Under the pieces are notes generated by a model. The model did no database searches, was not told the DNA's origin, and saw only the letters and a list, made by a program, of their open reading frames with translations. The translations under genes and the position numbers were made by a program. From contig JASGEI010000018.1 in the NCBI GenBank assembly GCA_047606545.1, positions 145,723 to 209,722 of the forward strand: a stretch of DNA of 64,000 nucleotides, read 5' to 3'. Below, one piece after another: positions 8,547 through 17,256 of this stretch. Positions within the stretch are counted from its first letter, which is position 1, and each line of letters starts with the position of its first letter. The DNA comes from JASGDC01 sp047606545 (GTDB taxonomy: Bacteria; Actinomycetota; Actinomycetes; Actinomycetales; Micrococcaceae).

Positions 8547-9473
8547 ATGACTGATTGTTTGCTATTTCATGATTATTTCAAACAGTGGATTGAACTGTAT
8601 AAATTAAATGCAGTGCGTGAGGTAACTTTTAAAAAATATAGAGTAACGCATAGCCAACTAGTTGCATTAGCACCGCAATTAAAAATCAATGAAATAACTA
8701 GAATGAATTATCAGCAGTTGCTTAACAAATATGCAGTTAATCATGAAAAGCGAACTACTTCAGATTTCCACCATCAACTTAAATCAGCTTTATTAGATGC
8801 TTTAGATGAAGGTTTAATTGAGCGAGATCCGACACGCAAAGCAGTAATTAAAGGCACTTTACAGCGTAAACACAAAGCAAAGTTTCTAAACCAAAATGAG
8901 TTAACGAAACTTTTAAGAGGATTAGAGCTAACTGAGGACATATCTTGGGACTGGTTTATTCTTTTAGTTGCAAAAACAGGGCTTCGCTATGGCGAAGCTT
9001 TAGGATTAACATCTAAAGATTTTGATTTTAGGAAATCATTATTAACTATAAATAAAACATGGAACTATAAAAGTGCTAATCAAGGTTTTGCTCAGACAAA
9101 AAATCAATCTTCGGTACGAAAAATTAATTTAGATAAAGAAACGGCTAGACAATTTAGATTATTAATTAAAGATCTACCAAAAACTAACCCAATTTTTGTG
9201 CCAAACAAAACAAAAATATTTAACGAAGCGGTAAATAAAAGATTAGAAATACTATGTGCACAGGCAAATATTCCAATCATTAGTCTACATGGCTTGCGTC
9301 ATACTCATGCTTCGTTGTTGCTTTATGCGGGAGTGTCAACAGCGTCAGTAGCAAAGCGTTTGGGGCATTCAAATATTGGTGTTACTCAAAAGACCTACTT
9401 GCATATTATTCGAGAATTGGAGATTCAAGACAGTAAGAAAATAATGAAATATTTAGGGAACTTATGCTTATAG
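8547..9473 (+). CDS. Tyrosine recombinase / integrase
   Basis: This 308-aa site-specific integrase has an N-terminal SAM-like core-binding domain (about residues 5-100) and a C-terminal catalytic domain. The catalytic residues are visible: R147 in TGLRYGEALGL, H248 and R251 in LHGLRH, H274 in RLGHSNIGVT and nucleophile Y284 in QKTYLHI. It would cut and rejoin DNA at attachment sites of a phage or integrative element. No other phage genes, excisionase or obvious att repeats are near, so it may be a relic or a solitary recombinase. The start ATG 8547 follows GGGAGTAGGA. Confidence 0.9.
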   Translation: MTDCLLFHDYFKQWIELYKLNAVREVTFKKYRVTHSQLVALAPQLKINEITRMNYQQLLNKYAVNHEKRTTSDFHHQLKSALLDALDEGLIERDPTRKAVIKGTLQRKHKAKFLNQNELTKLLRGLELTEDISWDWFILLVAKTGLRYGEALGLTSKDFDFRKSLLTINKTWNYKSANQGFAQTKNQSSVRKINLDKETARQFRLLIKDLPKTNPIFVPNKTKIFNEAVNKRLEILCAQANIPIISLHGLRHTHASLLLYAGVSTASVAKRLGHSNIGVTQKTYLHIIRELEIQDSKKIMKYLGNLCL

Positions 9474-9550
9474 CAAACTATATATTATTCTATATTCAAA
9501 ACTCATCTATCATAGACTAAGAGTTAAAAGAGAATTGGATGTAAAAGTTT

Positions 9551-10393
9551 ATGAGTATCAAAGCCATAGTAACTGATATTGACGGTACACTTTGCAGTAC
9601 ACAGCATGGTATTTTACCTAAGACTAGAGAAGCTTTAATTGAAGCCCAAAAGAGTGGCATCAAACTTATCTTAGCTTCTGGTCGCCCAACGGCAGGAATG
9701 AAGTGGTTTGCTGATCAGCTAAATCTAAGTGAGTATGGTGGTTATTTAGTTGCATACAATGGCGCCGAAGTCGTGGACTATGCTACTGGCAAAGTTGTTC
9801 ATGATGATTTGCTAACTGGTGAAGAAGCAAGCACAGTGCTTAAGCACGCTAAAAATTTTGATTTAATTCCAATTATCCCAACGAAGGATACTTTATACGG
9901 AAATAAAAAGGACAATATGCCTTTCTATTTTGAGCAGATGAACCAAACTGTTCAATTACTTGAGCAACAAGCCAAGGCAGTTCAACTAGAATTACAACTA
10001 GAAGACGATGTTTCAAAAGTAATTGATTTCCCAGTGTATAAAGTCATCCTTGCTGGGGAAGAAGATTACCTAAAACGATACCATCAAGAAATTGCAGCAC
10101 CTTTCCAGGGAAAGCTTAACTCAGTATTCTCTGCAGCAGTATTCTTTGAATTTATGTCTAAGAATGTCGATAAATCAACTGGAGTTGCAAAAGTATTTGA
10201 AAAGTTAAATATTGATCCCAAAGATACGGTTGCGTTTGGTGATAACGGTAATGACCTTGGCATGATTAAGTATGCTGGTACTGGAGTTGCGATGCATAAC
10301 GCAGTGCCAGAGTTAAAGGACGCAGCTGATATAGTTACTTTATCTAATAACGAAAATGGCATTGCTTTCACTTTGGAGCAACTGCTTAGTTAA
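9551..10393 (+). CDS. HAD-superfamily phosphatase, Cof type
   Basis: The 280-aa protein is a Cof/YwpJ-like HAD hydrolase (type IIB cap). Motif I is VTDIDGTLCS at residues 7-16, motif II LASGRP about 37-42, and motif III/IV VAFGDNGNDLGMI near 226-238. The cap domain lies between. Family members dephosphorylate sugar phosphates, FMN or PLP, and the substrate cannot be named here. It precedes the NUDIX gene by 5 nt and both are probably one transcript. Confidence 0.9.
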   Translation: MSIKAIVTDIDGTLCSTQHGILPKTREALIEAQKSGIKLILASGRPTAGMKWFADQLNLSEYGGYLVAYNGAEVVDYATGKVVHDDLLTGEEASTVLKHAKNFDLIPIIPTKDTLYGNKKDNMPFYFEQMNQTVQLLEQQAKAVQLELQLEDDVSKVIDFPVYKVILAGEEDYLKRYHQEIAAPFQGKLNSVFSAAVFFEFMSKNVDKSTGVAKVFEKLNIDPKDTVAFGDNGNDLGMIKYAGTGVAMHNAVPELKDAADIVTLSNNENGIAFTLEQLLS

Positions 10394-10398
10394 AACTT

Positions 10399-10785
10399 AT
10401 GAAAACTTTTAGGGTAGTGGCTGCCATTATTCAAGATGGCAATAAAATACTTGCTACACAGCGTGCAACAGGTCAATTTGCTAATGGTTGGGAATTTCCT
10501 GGTGGCAAGATTGAACAAAATGAAGAGCCTGAAACAGCACTTGTGCGCGAAATTAGAGAAGAACTTGATGCCGAAATAAATGTAGAAGAGCATTTCTACA
10601 AAGTTGATTACAAATACCCTGATTTCCATCTGTTGATGGAGTGCTACCTATGTAGGTTAAAAGGTGATTTCAAATTATTGGAACATAAGTCTGCCAAATG
10701 GGTAACAAAAGAAACGATTCGTGACTTGGATTGGCTTCCAGCTGATGAGCCTGTTATTGAGAAACTCGCTGATGAAGTAATGTAA
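10399..10785 (+). CDS. NUDIX hydrolase, MutT-like
   Basis: A 128-aa (deoxy)nucleoside triphosphate pyrophosphohydrolase. The Nudix box is complete: GGKIEQNEEPETALVREIREELDA read in two parts (GGKIEQNEEPETALVREI, REELDAEI), around residues 35-58. The N-terminus VVAAIIQDGNKILATQRA and late WLPADEPVIEKL match MutT/YfoO-type enzymes that clear oxidised dGTP or similar nucleotides. It is short and compact. It follows the HAD gene closely. The tracrRNA starts about 35 nt downstream. Confidence 0.9.
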   Translation: MKTFRVVAAIIQDGNKILATQRATGQFANGWEFPGGKIEQNEEPETALVREIREELDAEINVEEHFYKVDYKYPDFHLLMECYLCRLKGDFKLLEHKSAKWVTKETIRDLDWLPADEPVIEKLADEVM

Positions 10786-10819
10786 TTTGCTTATATACAA
10801 AGGTTCATGTTCTAATTAA

Positions 10820-10914
10820 AGTGAGATTTTAAGAAGATTCTCAATAAGATTCCAAGTTTCGGCTGTGGGATTTTGATTTTATTAATCCCGTCTTTATGGC
10901 GGGATTTCGTTTTT
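10820..10914 (+). ncRNA. tracrRNA of the type II-C CRISPR system
   Basis: Bases 10823-10845 (GAGATTTTAAGAAGATTCTC and AAT) are complementary to the first 23 bases of the crRNA repeat read on the minus strand (GTTGAGAATCTTCTTAAG...), with only three G-U pairs and no bulge. The tail holds GGGATT (10867-10872), AATCCCG (10884-10890) and CGGGATT (10900-10906) followed by TTTTT at 10910-10914, a rho-independent terminator. It lies upstream of cas9 on the same strand. The 5' end is estimated; no convincing promoter was identified. Confidence 0.9.
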
Positions 10915-11015
10915 ACTATATAACTTTTGTTCCGATAAGCCTACTTATTAATTTTGTCGTAACTAGAGTATAAAGTTATTCTTAGATAGTAAAACTTAAC
11001 TGGTAAGGAAGAACA

Positions 11016-14000
11016 ATGAAGTTCAATAAAAATATTGATATTGAGAATTGGAAACTTGGTATAGATGTTGGGGCTAGGTCAGTTGGAATATCAGCAATTG
11101 AATTTGATGATGACGATTATCCAATAAATGTTCTAGCAAGTTCGTCTTTTATTCATGATGGTAATGTGTATGATGAAAAAACCAAAGAAACGAAAAAGGC
11201 TGTTGCGGGAGTTAATCGACGTATTCGCAAAATGCGTAGACGTAAGATAAAGCGATTACAAGAGCTAAATAAAGTTTTACGAGAAGATGGCTTTATATTT
11301 CAAGAAACTAAAGGACATAGTTTTGAACCTTGGTATGCTCGGAAAATCTTAGTAGAAACTAAAGTGCCGGATAAAGATTTCAAAAAATTATTTCCAATAG
11401 CTATTGAGCATATTGCAAGGCACCGGGGCTGGGCAAATCCTTGGAAGAGTTTGCCGAGTATTACTGTTGCAAGTGAAAAACCTACTATGCAGTTCTTAGA
11501 TAAGGCAAAAGATGCCAAAGAACGGCACAATCTAGATGAAACACCAGATACCTATGGACAGATAGGCGCCTTGCACTATGAAAAACAAATTCCAGTGCGA
11601 GGTCCCAAAAAAGATACTAAAGAGAAAGAGCTCGATTATCGTTTATATAAAGAAGATTTAATTCGAGAGTTTCGTCTTATCTGTAACAAGCAAGACAAAG
11701 CAGAACTATTTAACAAATATGTTGGGTTAATTTTCGAACAAGAAAAGCCAAAAGTTCCAGTTGACAGAGTTGGTAAGGATCCACTACCAGGGCAGGAGAA
11801 TCTGCCTCGAGCTCCGAAAAGCTCTTACGAATTCCAAGCATATCGAATAATTACATTCTTAAAAAATTTAAGGATTAGAGAAGATGGCGAAAAATTTCCC
11901 TTGACACCTGCACAGACAAATTTGGTAGCTGAAAAACTTTTCAATTGGACAAAACCTGTAGCTCCTGAGTATATAGATATTGCTGAATGGTTGAATATAG
12001 AACTTAACGATATTGTCAGTAAACCAGTTTTATTTGATGATGAAGTAGTTAAGAATGTACCTTTTAACAAAACTTTACAACAGTTAAAAAAGAGTGGTAA
12101 AAGTGGATTCACTAAGAAATCAGATTTCATGCAATGGTTTGATAAAGCTTCACAAGCTCAACAAAAAGCTATGGTTATGTTTGTTATAGATACGACAGAT
12201 TATTCTTATAAAATAGCTGAAGAAGCTGATATTTTAGAAATTTTCAATAATTTCAGTGAAGAAACTCAAGATAAATTAGAGAATTTTCAAGGTGAAGCTG
12301 GTAGGGCTGCGTACAGTGCTGAAAGCTTAGATATGCTTACGGAAGATATGCTTGAAAATAATCATGATTTACATGAAGCTCGCAAAGCTGTTTTTAAAGT
12401 TGATAATGAGTGGAAACCACCAATTGACACCCTTGAAGATCCAATAGACCATCCTGTGGTGTCCCGAGTTAATAATATAATCAGACGTTTCTTACATAAT
12501 GCCGTAGTACAATGGGGGATTCCTAGTGATGTAATTATTGAAACTGCTAGAGAAGGTTTGTCCTCCGCAAGAGTTGCTGAAGATTTAAAGAAAGCACAAA
12601 ATAAAAGAAGAAAGGAAAACCAAGAGCTTACTAATGAACTCAAAAAACGTGGCATTGAGAAGCCGTCTCGTTCTGATCTAGTAAGGTATCAAATTTGGAA
12701 ACGTCAAAATTGTGCTTGCCTATATTGTGGGGATCCAGTTGAATTACTAAACTCAGAAATTGATCACATAGTTCCTCGCAAAGCTGGTGGGTCAAGTAAG
12801 CGAGAAAATTTAGCTGTTGCTTGCCGTGGGTGTAACCAACGGAAATCAAATATGCCATTTACCCTTTTTGCGCAAAAGCCTTATAAAGAAGGTATTAGTT
12901 TAGATAAAGCAGTTGAACGCGTGAACGCTTGGATACGACCAAATGAATTAAATCCGAAGCAGTTTGATAACTTTAAACGTAGCATCATAACTCGGCTAAA
13001 AAATAATTTCTTGGTAGAGCCACCTGTAGATGAACGTAGTATTCAAAGTACAGCTTATGCAGCTGTCGAAATGCGCAAACGTATTCAAGGTAGTTTACAG
13101 AAATGGCAAAAAGAAAATAATGACGATAAGAAAATTACTTATCGTGTATATCGAGGTGGCGTAACATCTGAAGCTCGTAAAGCTGGCGAAATTGACCACA
13201 AACTTCGTATTCGCGGTGCTGATGTAAAAAGTAGATTGGACAGACGGCACCATGCTGTTGATGCTGCAGTGTTAACCTTGCTGAAAGATCCAGTATCTAG
13301 GGTATTAGCAGTACGTCAGTTTAAGCGTTGGGAATATCGACAAACTGGTCTTCCAGAGTTTGGTGATTGGAAGTATTATACTGGTGCAGATTTTATTGAA
13401 CGAAATAGCTATACTAAGTGGCAAAAACAGTCAAAGGTGCTAGCTGATTTATTATTTGAAACAATAGAAAAAGATAAAGTATCAGTAGTTCCCACCCCAC
13501 CTCGATTAGCTCCTAAAGTAGGGAAAGTCCACGATGATACGATCCGTCCATTAGAAAAGAAAAAGTTGGGGGATGAGTATACTTTTAATGATTTGTTAAG
13601 AATCTGTGATGATAAAATTTTTGAACAGTTATACAAGCTTTTAGCAAAGAACAAAGTGCCAGCAGATGAAGAAAGAGAAGTCATTACAGCTTCTGGCAAG
13701 AGACTAACTGCAACTGATGACATTTTCTTATTGCCAAATACTACTAGTATTAAAGTACGAACTGGCGCAGCTGACCTTGGCAAATCAACACATCATATTC
13801 GTGTAATTGCTTGGCAAAGTGCTAAAGGAAAAGTTGAAATTGTAGGTATAGTAATCCATGGAGTTGATCTTGTAAGTATTCCAGACGATGAAATATTTAC
13901 CTTTAAGATTCAAAAACATAGTGAAATTTTCCGCAGAGGGTACAACCAAAAAATTACCAAATATCTTCTAGATGGTGGAAAATATCAACAAATTGGTATT

Positions 14001-14384
14001 TTATTACCTGGTGACGAAGTGGAAATTAACCTAGATAATTTTTCTGAAGTCAAGAATGAATTTGGGCGAAGTGTACAAGAAGTTCCAGAAATTCGTTGGC
14101 AGGTTAGAAGCTTTGAAAAAGCTCGTAATAGACTATTTTTAAAGCCACTTTTATTAGCTGAAGAAGGTTTGAATAACTTAAAAGAAAATGAAAAGAATAA
14201 AATAATAGAAAAAGTCGTAAAAGGTAACACAAGGATAATAATCGAAAGCCTTTTGAAAGAAAAAGGAACTAAGATTATCCGCCGTACAGCTCTTGGTAAA
14301 CCTCGATGGAAACCACGTGATGAAACTGATGTATTTGTTTCTTGGACACCATCTGAGGAAATCAAAAAGCTTTTTAAACAATGA
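11016..14384 (+). CDS. cas9: CRISPR-associated endonuclease Cas9, type II-C
   Basis: The 1122-aa protein is a compact Cas9, close in length to Actinomyces naeslundii Cas9. Order seen: RuvC-I with D17 (LGIDVGARSVG), arginine-rich bridge helix (about 66-85, RRIRKMRRRKIKR), REC region containing HIARHRGWANPW, RuvC-II with E509 (DVIIETAREG), HNH with H584 (EIDHIVPRKAGG) framed by CxxC pairs (CLYCGD, CRGC), RuvC-III with H745/H746 and D749 (HHAVDAAVL), then PAM-interacting C-terminal domain. All catalytic residues are present, so it should cleave DNA guided by crRNA:tracrRNA. ATG 11016 follows AAGGAAG. It heads cas9-cas1-cas2. Confidence 0.97.
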   Translation: MKFNKNIDIENWKLGIDVGARSVGISAIEFDDDDYPINVLASSSFIHDGNVYDEKTKETKKAVAGVNRRIRKMRRRKIKRLQELNKVLREDGFIFQETKGHSFEPWYARKILVETKVPDKDFKKLFPIAIEHIARHRGWANPWKSLPSITVASEKPTMQFLDKAKDAKERHNLDETPDTYGQIGALHYEKQIPVRGPKKDTKEKELDYRLYKEDLIREFRLICNKQDKAELFNKYVGLIFEQEKPKVPVDRVGKDPLPGQENLPRAPKSSYEFQAYRIITFLKNLRIREDGEKFPLTPAQTNLVAEKLFNWTKPVAPEYIDIAEWLNIELNDIVSKPVLFDDEVVKNVPFNKTLQQLKKSGKSGFTKKSDFMQWFDKASQAQQKAMVMFVIDTTDYSYKIAEEADILEIFNNFSEETQDKLENFQGEAGRAAYSAESLDMLTEDMLENNHDLHEARKAVFKVDNEWKPPIDTLEDPIDHPVVSRVNNIIRRFLHNAVVQWGIPSDVIIETAREGLSSARVAEDLKKAQNKRRKENQELTNELKKRGIEKPSRSDLVRYQIWKRQNCACLYCGDPVELLNSEIDHIVPRKAGGSSKRENLAVACRGCNQRKSNMPFTLFAQKPYKEGISLDKAVERVNAWIRPNELNPKQFDNFKRSIITRLKNNFLVEPPVDERSIQSTAYAAVEMRKRIQGSLQKWQKENNDDKKITYRVYRGGVTSEARKAGEIDHKLRIRGADVKSRLDRRHHAVDAAVLTLLKDPVSRVLAVRQFKRWEYRQTGLPEFGDWKYYTGADFIERNSYTKWQKQSKVLADLLFETIEKDKVSVVPTPPRLAPKVGKVHDDTIRPLEKKKLGDEYTFNDLLRICDDKIFEQLYKLLAKNKVPADEEREVITASGKRLTATDDIFLLPNTTSIKVRTGAADLGKSTHHIRVIAWQSAKGKVEIVGIVIHGVDLVSIPDDEIFTFKIQKHSEIFRRGYNQKITKYLLDGGKYQQIGILLPGDEVEINLDNFSEVKNEFGRSVQEVPEIRWQVRSFEKARNRLFLKPLLLAEEGLNNLKENEKNKIIEKVVKGNTRIIIESLLKEKGTKIIRRTALGKPRWKPRDETDVFVSWTPSEEIKKLFKQ

Positions 14385-14390
14385 GCTAAT

Positions 14391-15266
14391 ATGGCTAGCT
14401 GGCAAGTACTTGATTTAACAAACCATGTTGGAAAAGTAAAAACTATGCGTGGTGGGTTGATGGTTCGAGAGCAAAGAATTGCTATCGAACCATTGTCTCA
14501 AATAATTGTGGGTGCCAAAACTAGTTTAGGAGCTGGTGTACTTAATTTATGTGCCAGGTATCAAGTTATGGTTCAGCATGTAGATTGGCGTGGTGTTCCT
14601 TACTCTATTACTTTCCCATTTGGGAATAATACTAGGGTAGGGGCTAGACATATTGCACAACATAATATGTCTTTGCCCAGAACAAAAAGTGCATGGAAGC
14701 AAATAGTAATAGGAAAGGTATTAGGTCAATCTGCTAACTTTACACAAAGAGGGTTAAAAGAAGAAGCTTTATTCTTGCAGAATCTTTCCAATAAAGTATT
14801 ATCAGGGGATACCGCTAATATTGAAGGACAAGCTGCGGCTTATTATTGGCCACATTTTATGTGGAAAGATTTCAAACGTGATATTGATGGTGAAGATTTT
14901 CATAATGGTGCCCTGAATTATGGATATACCATTTTACGAGGCTATACTATTAAAGCAATATGCTCTGCTGGTTTGTGGCCAACTCTTGGACTCCATCATA
15001 AGAACAGAGCAAATGTTTTTGCGTTAGCAGATGATTTAATGGAACCGTTTCGCCCAGTCATTGATTCAGTAGTTGTAGAACTTGATGAAACTCTTGGTAT
15101 GGAAGACGCAAATATAAGAAAAAAACTTGTTAATGTACTGAGTAAGACTTTTAATAATGAAACTGGTGCTACAGGGATTACCGAGTTGAACAGCTTTGTA
15201 CAAAATTTTGCTCAACATATTGAAGGCAATAAAAAATTAAAAGTGCCAATATGGCAAGGTAACTAA
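14391..15266 (+). CDS. cas1: CRISPR integrase subunit Cas1
   Basis: This 291-aa type II Cas1 is the catalytic subunit of the spacer-integration complex. The metal-binding residues can be assigned: E145 (NIEGQAAAYYW), H202/H203 (LGLHHKNR) and D214/D215 (ALADDLMEPFRP). The N-terminal beta domain and C-terminal helical domain have normal lengths. It starts 6 nt after cas9 and ends 1 nt before cas2. The set has no csn2 or cas4 nearby, which defines subtype II-C. Confidence 0.97.
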   Translation: MASWQVLDLTNHVGKVKTMRGGLMVREQRIAIEPLSQIIVGAKTSLGAGVLNLCARYQVMVQHVDWRGVPYSITFPFGNNTRVGARHIAQHNMSLPRTKSAWKQIVIGKVLGQSANFTQRGLKEEALFLQNLSNKVLSGDTANIEGQAAAYYWPHFMWKDFKRDIDGEDFHNGALNYGYTILRGYTIKAICSAGLWPTLGLHHKNRANVFALADDLMEPFRPVIDSVVVELDETLGMEDANIRKKLVNVLSKTFNNETGATGITELNSFVQNFAQHIEGNKKLKVPIWQGN

Positions 15267-15267
15267 G

Positions 15268-15588
15268 ATGGCTGATCCCGTGTGGTTAATGGTAATGTTT
15301 GATCTTCCAGTGACAACTAAACAAGAACGTAAAGCTGCTACTAATTATCGTAATATATTACTTGATGAGGGTTTTGATATGCTGCAATTTAGTGTTTACG
15401 TTAAACATGTTTTTAATGCAGCTAGTGCTGGTAGAACTTTAAAAATAGTTAAAGGTGCCATTCCAGTAAGTGGTGCTGTTAGAGTTTTTAGATTAACTGA
15501 TGAACAGTGGGCACGAGCATGGCGTTTTGAAAATAAAAAGATTTTAGTTCCAGAAGCTATTCCCGAACAACTTATTTTATTTGATTAA
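15268..15588 (+). CDS. cas2: CRISPR integrase subunit Cas2
   Basis: The 106-aa protein is Cas2, the dimeric scaffold that joins Cas1 dimers during spacer acquisition. The ferredoxin-like fold begins with WLMVMFDLPVTTKQERKAA, the conserved first strand carrying D12, and continues with LLDEGFDMLQFSVYVKHV and FRLTDEQW. Length is typical of type II Cas2. It is separated from the array by a 67-nt gap containing a terminator hairpin. Confidence 0.96.
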   Translation: MADPVWLMVMFDLPVTTKQERKAATNYRNILLDEGFDMLQFSVYVKHVFNAASAGRTLKIVKGAIPVSGAVRVFRLTDEQWARAWRFENKKILVPEAIPEQLILFD

Positions 15589-15619
15589 GTTTCACAAAAT
15601 TTTAGACACAAAAAATTAA

Positions 15620-15645
15620 TTTTACCCCTAAAAATAGGGGTAAAA
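15620..15645. terminator. Symmetric terminator between cas2 and the CRISPR array
   Basis: TTTTACCCCTA pairs with TAGGGGTAAAA around a 4-nt loop. T and A runs flank both sides, so it can stop cas transcription from the left and crRNA transcription arriving on the minus strand from the right. Confidence 0.8.
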
Positions 15646-15655
15646 TCGGTCTCCT

Positions 15656-16909
15656 TAAGTATATCAAGGAGACCTTAAGAAGATTCTCAACTATATTTAA
15701 GTACCTAACACCAATTACATAAGTATATCAAGGAGACCTTAAGAAGATTCTCAACCGTGCGACCTTTTATGTGGATAATCTTGTAAGTATATCAAGGAGA
15801 CCTTAAGAAGATTCTCAACCACATAATCATGCTCATCATCTTGTGCAATAAGTATATCAAGGAGACCTTAAGAAGATTCTCAACATAACTCTGTAATTAA
15901 TCTTAAAATCCTTAAGTATATCAAGGAGACCTTAAGAAGATTCTCAACTTATGAAAATTCCAAGTAAAAGAAATACTAAGTATATCAAGGAGACCTTAAG
16001 AAGATTCTCAACCAAGTAAGAAGATGGATAAGTAGCTAATTAAGTATATCAAGGAGACCTTAAGAAGATTCTCAACGATATATTCGTCCGTCCATTTCTT
16101 GCTGTAAGTATATCAAGGAGACCTTAAGAAGATTCTCAACGGTAGCCGTGTAGTTTTACACCATTTTCTAAGTATATCAAGGAGACCTTAAGAAGATTCT
16201 CAACCCGACAACGTCGCGATTATAAAAGTTGATAAGTATATCAAGGAGACCTTAAGAAGATTCTCAACAATAATTCTGTGATTAATCTTAAAATCCTTAA
16301 GTATATCAAGGAGACCTTAAGAAGATTCTCAACATTGGCAATTGTTTATGCGTAAGCATAATAAGTATATCAAGGAGACCTTAAGAAGATTCTCAACCGC
16401 CTTAAAAGTAGGTTTAGCTGTAGGGTAAGTATATCAAGGAGACCTTAAGAAGATTCTCAACATTTTATTTTGATTGACCGTACTTCTCTTAAGTATATCA
16501 AGGAGACCTTAAGAAGATTCTCAACAAGTGGAAAATTTTATTTCCATAAAGCATAAGTATATCAAGGAGACCTTAAGAAGATTCTCAACGTATTCGGTAG
16601 TCTTCTTAGACTTGTTGTAAGTATATCAAGGAGACCTTAAGAAGATTCTCAACCAGATGCGGTAACAGTTTTCAGTTTTCCTAAGTATATCAAGGAGACC
16701 TTAAGAAGATTCTCAACGCCGTTTCCATGTGTTGCCTCCTGGGCTTAAGTATATCAAGGAGACCTTAAGAAGATTCTCAACATATAAGTTCCGTGATTTA
16801 ACGCCTGGTTAAGTATATCAAGGAGACCTTAAGAAGATTCTCAACCCCTGAGGGCGCGAAAACTTGGGAAATTTAAGTATATCAAGGAGACCTTAAGAAG
16901 ATTCTCAAC
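15656..16909 (-). CRISPR. CRISPR array, 20 identical 36-bp repeats and 19 spacers
   Basis: Repeats begin at 15656, 15720, 15784, 15849, 15913 and so on to 16874. All 20 appear identical. Spacers are 28 nt, except spacers 3 (15820-15848) and 10 (16269-16297), which are 29 nt. On the plus strand the repeat starts TAAGTATATCAAGGAGACC and ends GAAGATTCTCAAC. The functional strand is minus, because the repeat's GTTGAGAATCTTCTTAAG end matches the tracrRNA. Each minus-strand repeat ends in TGATATACTTA, an extended -10 box. Spacers 4 (15885-15912) and 10 are near duplicates. Identical repeats and full cas genes suggest an active locus. Confidence 0.98.
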
Positions 16910-17030
16910 CCTGGCTTGCAGGGTTGTAATTGTTATGTAACCCTGAAGTAATCTCTACAGTTGTAAACATATTAATAATAATTAGTTTTATTAGAGATAA
17001 AAGCAACAAGTCTGATAAAGACTAACAGAT

Positions 17031-17070
17031 GGAGAGCTGGAGGAGTAAAAATACTTCTCCAGCAACCTCC
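17031..17070. other. Hairpin element 1 of a three-copy family
   Basis: GCTGGAGGAGTA and TACTTCTCCAGC form a 12-position stem round an AAAA loop, enclosed by GGAGA and CCTCC. It precedes the 50-aa membrane protein gene on the plus strand. On the minus strand it follows a TGCTATAAT promoter. Elements at 17999-18030 and 18424-18455 share the design. The 16910-17030 stretch before it contains no gene. Confidence 0.6.
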
Positions 17071-17077
17071 TATAACA

Positions 17078-17086
17078 ATTATAGCA
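17078..17086 (-). promoter_or_regulatory. Extended -10 promoter reading into hairpin element 1
   Basis: The minus strand reads TGCTATAAT, a perfect TGnTATAAT extended -10. A transcript would begin near 17071 and immediately form hairpin element 1. It opposes the plus-strand small gene at 17104. Confidence 0.5.
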
Positions 17087-17103
17087 AAGTAGAGGCAAAG
17101 GCA

Positions 17104-17256
17104 ATGAGCAAACGAAAGTACACTACACTAGCAGTGCTATTTGCCATAGCACTAATTGGATATATTATTCAAAATGAACCAAGTAAATACCTAGTAGCAT
17201 TAAATGCACTAACTCTAGGCTTAGTAACCACTAGAGCTATAGACTTAAAGGAATAG
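17104..17256 (+). CDS. Small two-helix membrane protein, cassette 1
   Basis: A 50-aa protein starting MSKRKYTTLAVLFAIALIGY. Two hydrophobic helices (about residues 7-23 and 31-44) are joined by a polar turn (QNEPSKY), with a basic N-terminus and a short charged C-terminus. ATG 17104 is preferred, because AGAGGCAAAGG precedes it; an in-frame ATG at 17029 would lie at the hairpin edge. No family is recognised. It resembles the product of 17791-17964 in size, topology and position before a coiled-coil/HTH gene. The next gene overlaps its stop by one base if its GTG is used. Confidence 0.65.
   Translation: MSKRKYTTLAVLFAIALIGYIIQNEPSKYLVALNALTLGLVTTRAIDLKE

Noticed and set aside
11300..14405. 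Several long antisense frames within cas9
   Set aside because: They have Cys/Phe/Ser-rich, low-information translations typical of shadows of an AT-rich coding strand, and cas9 itself is complete.
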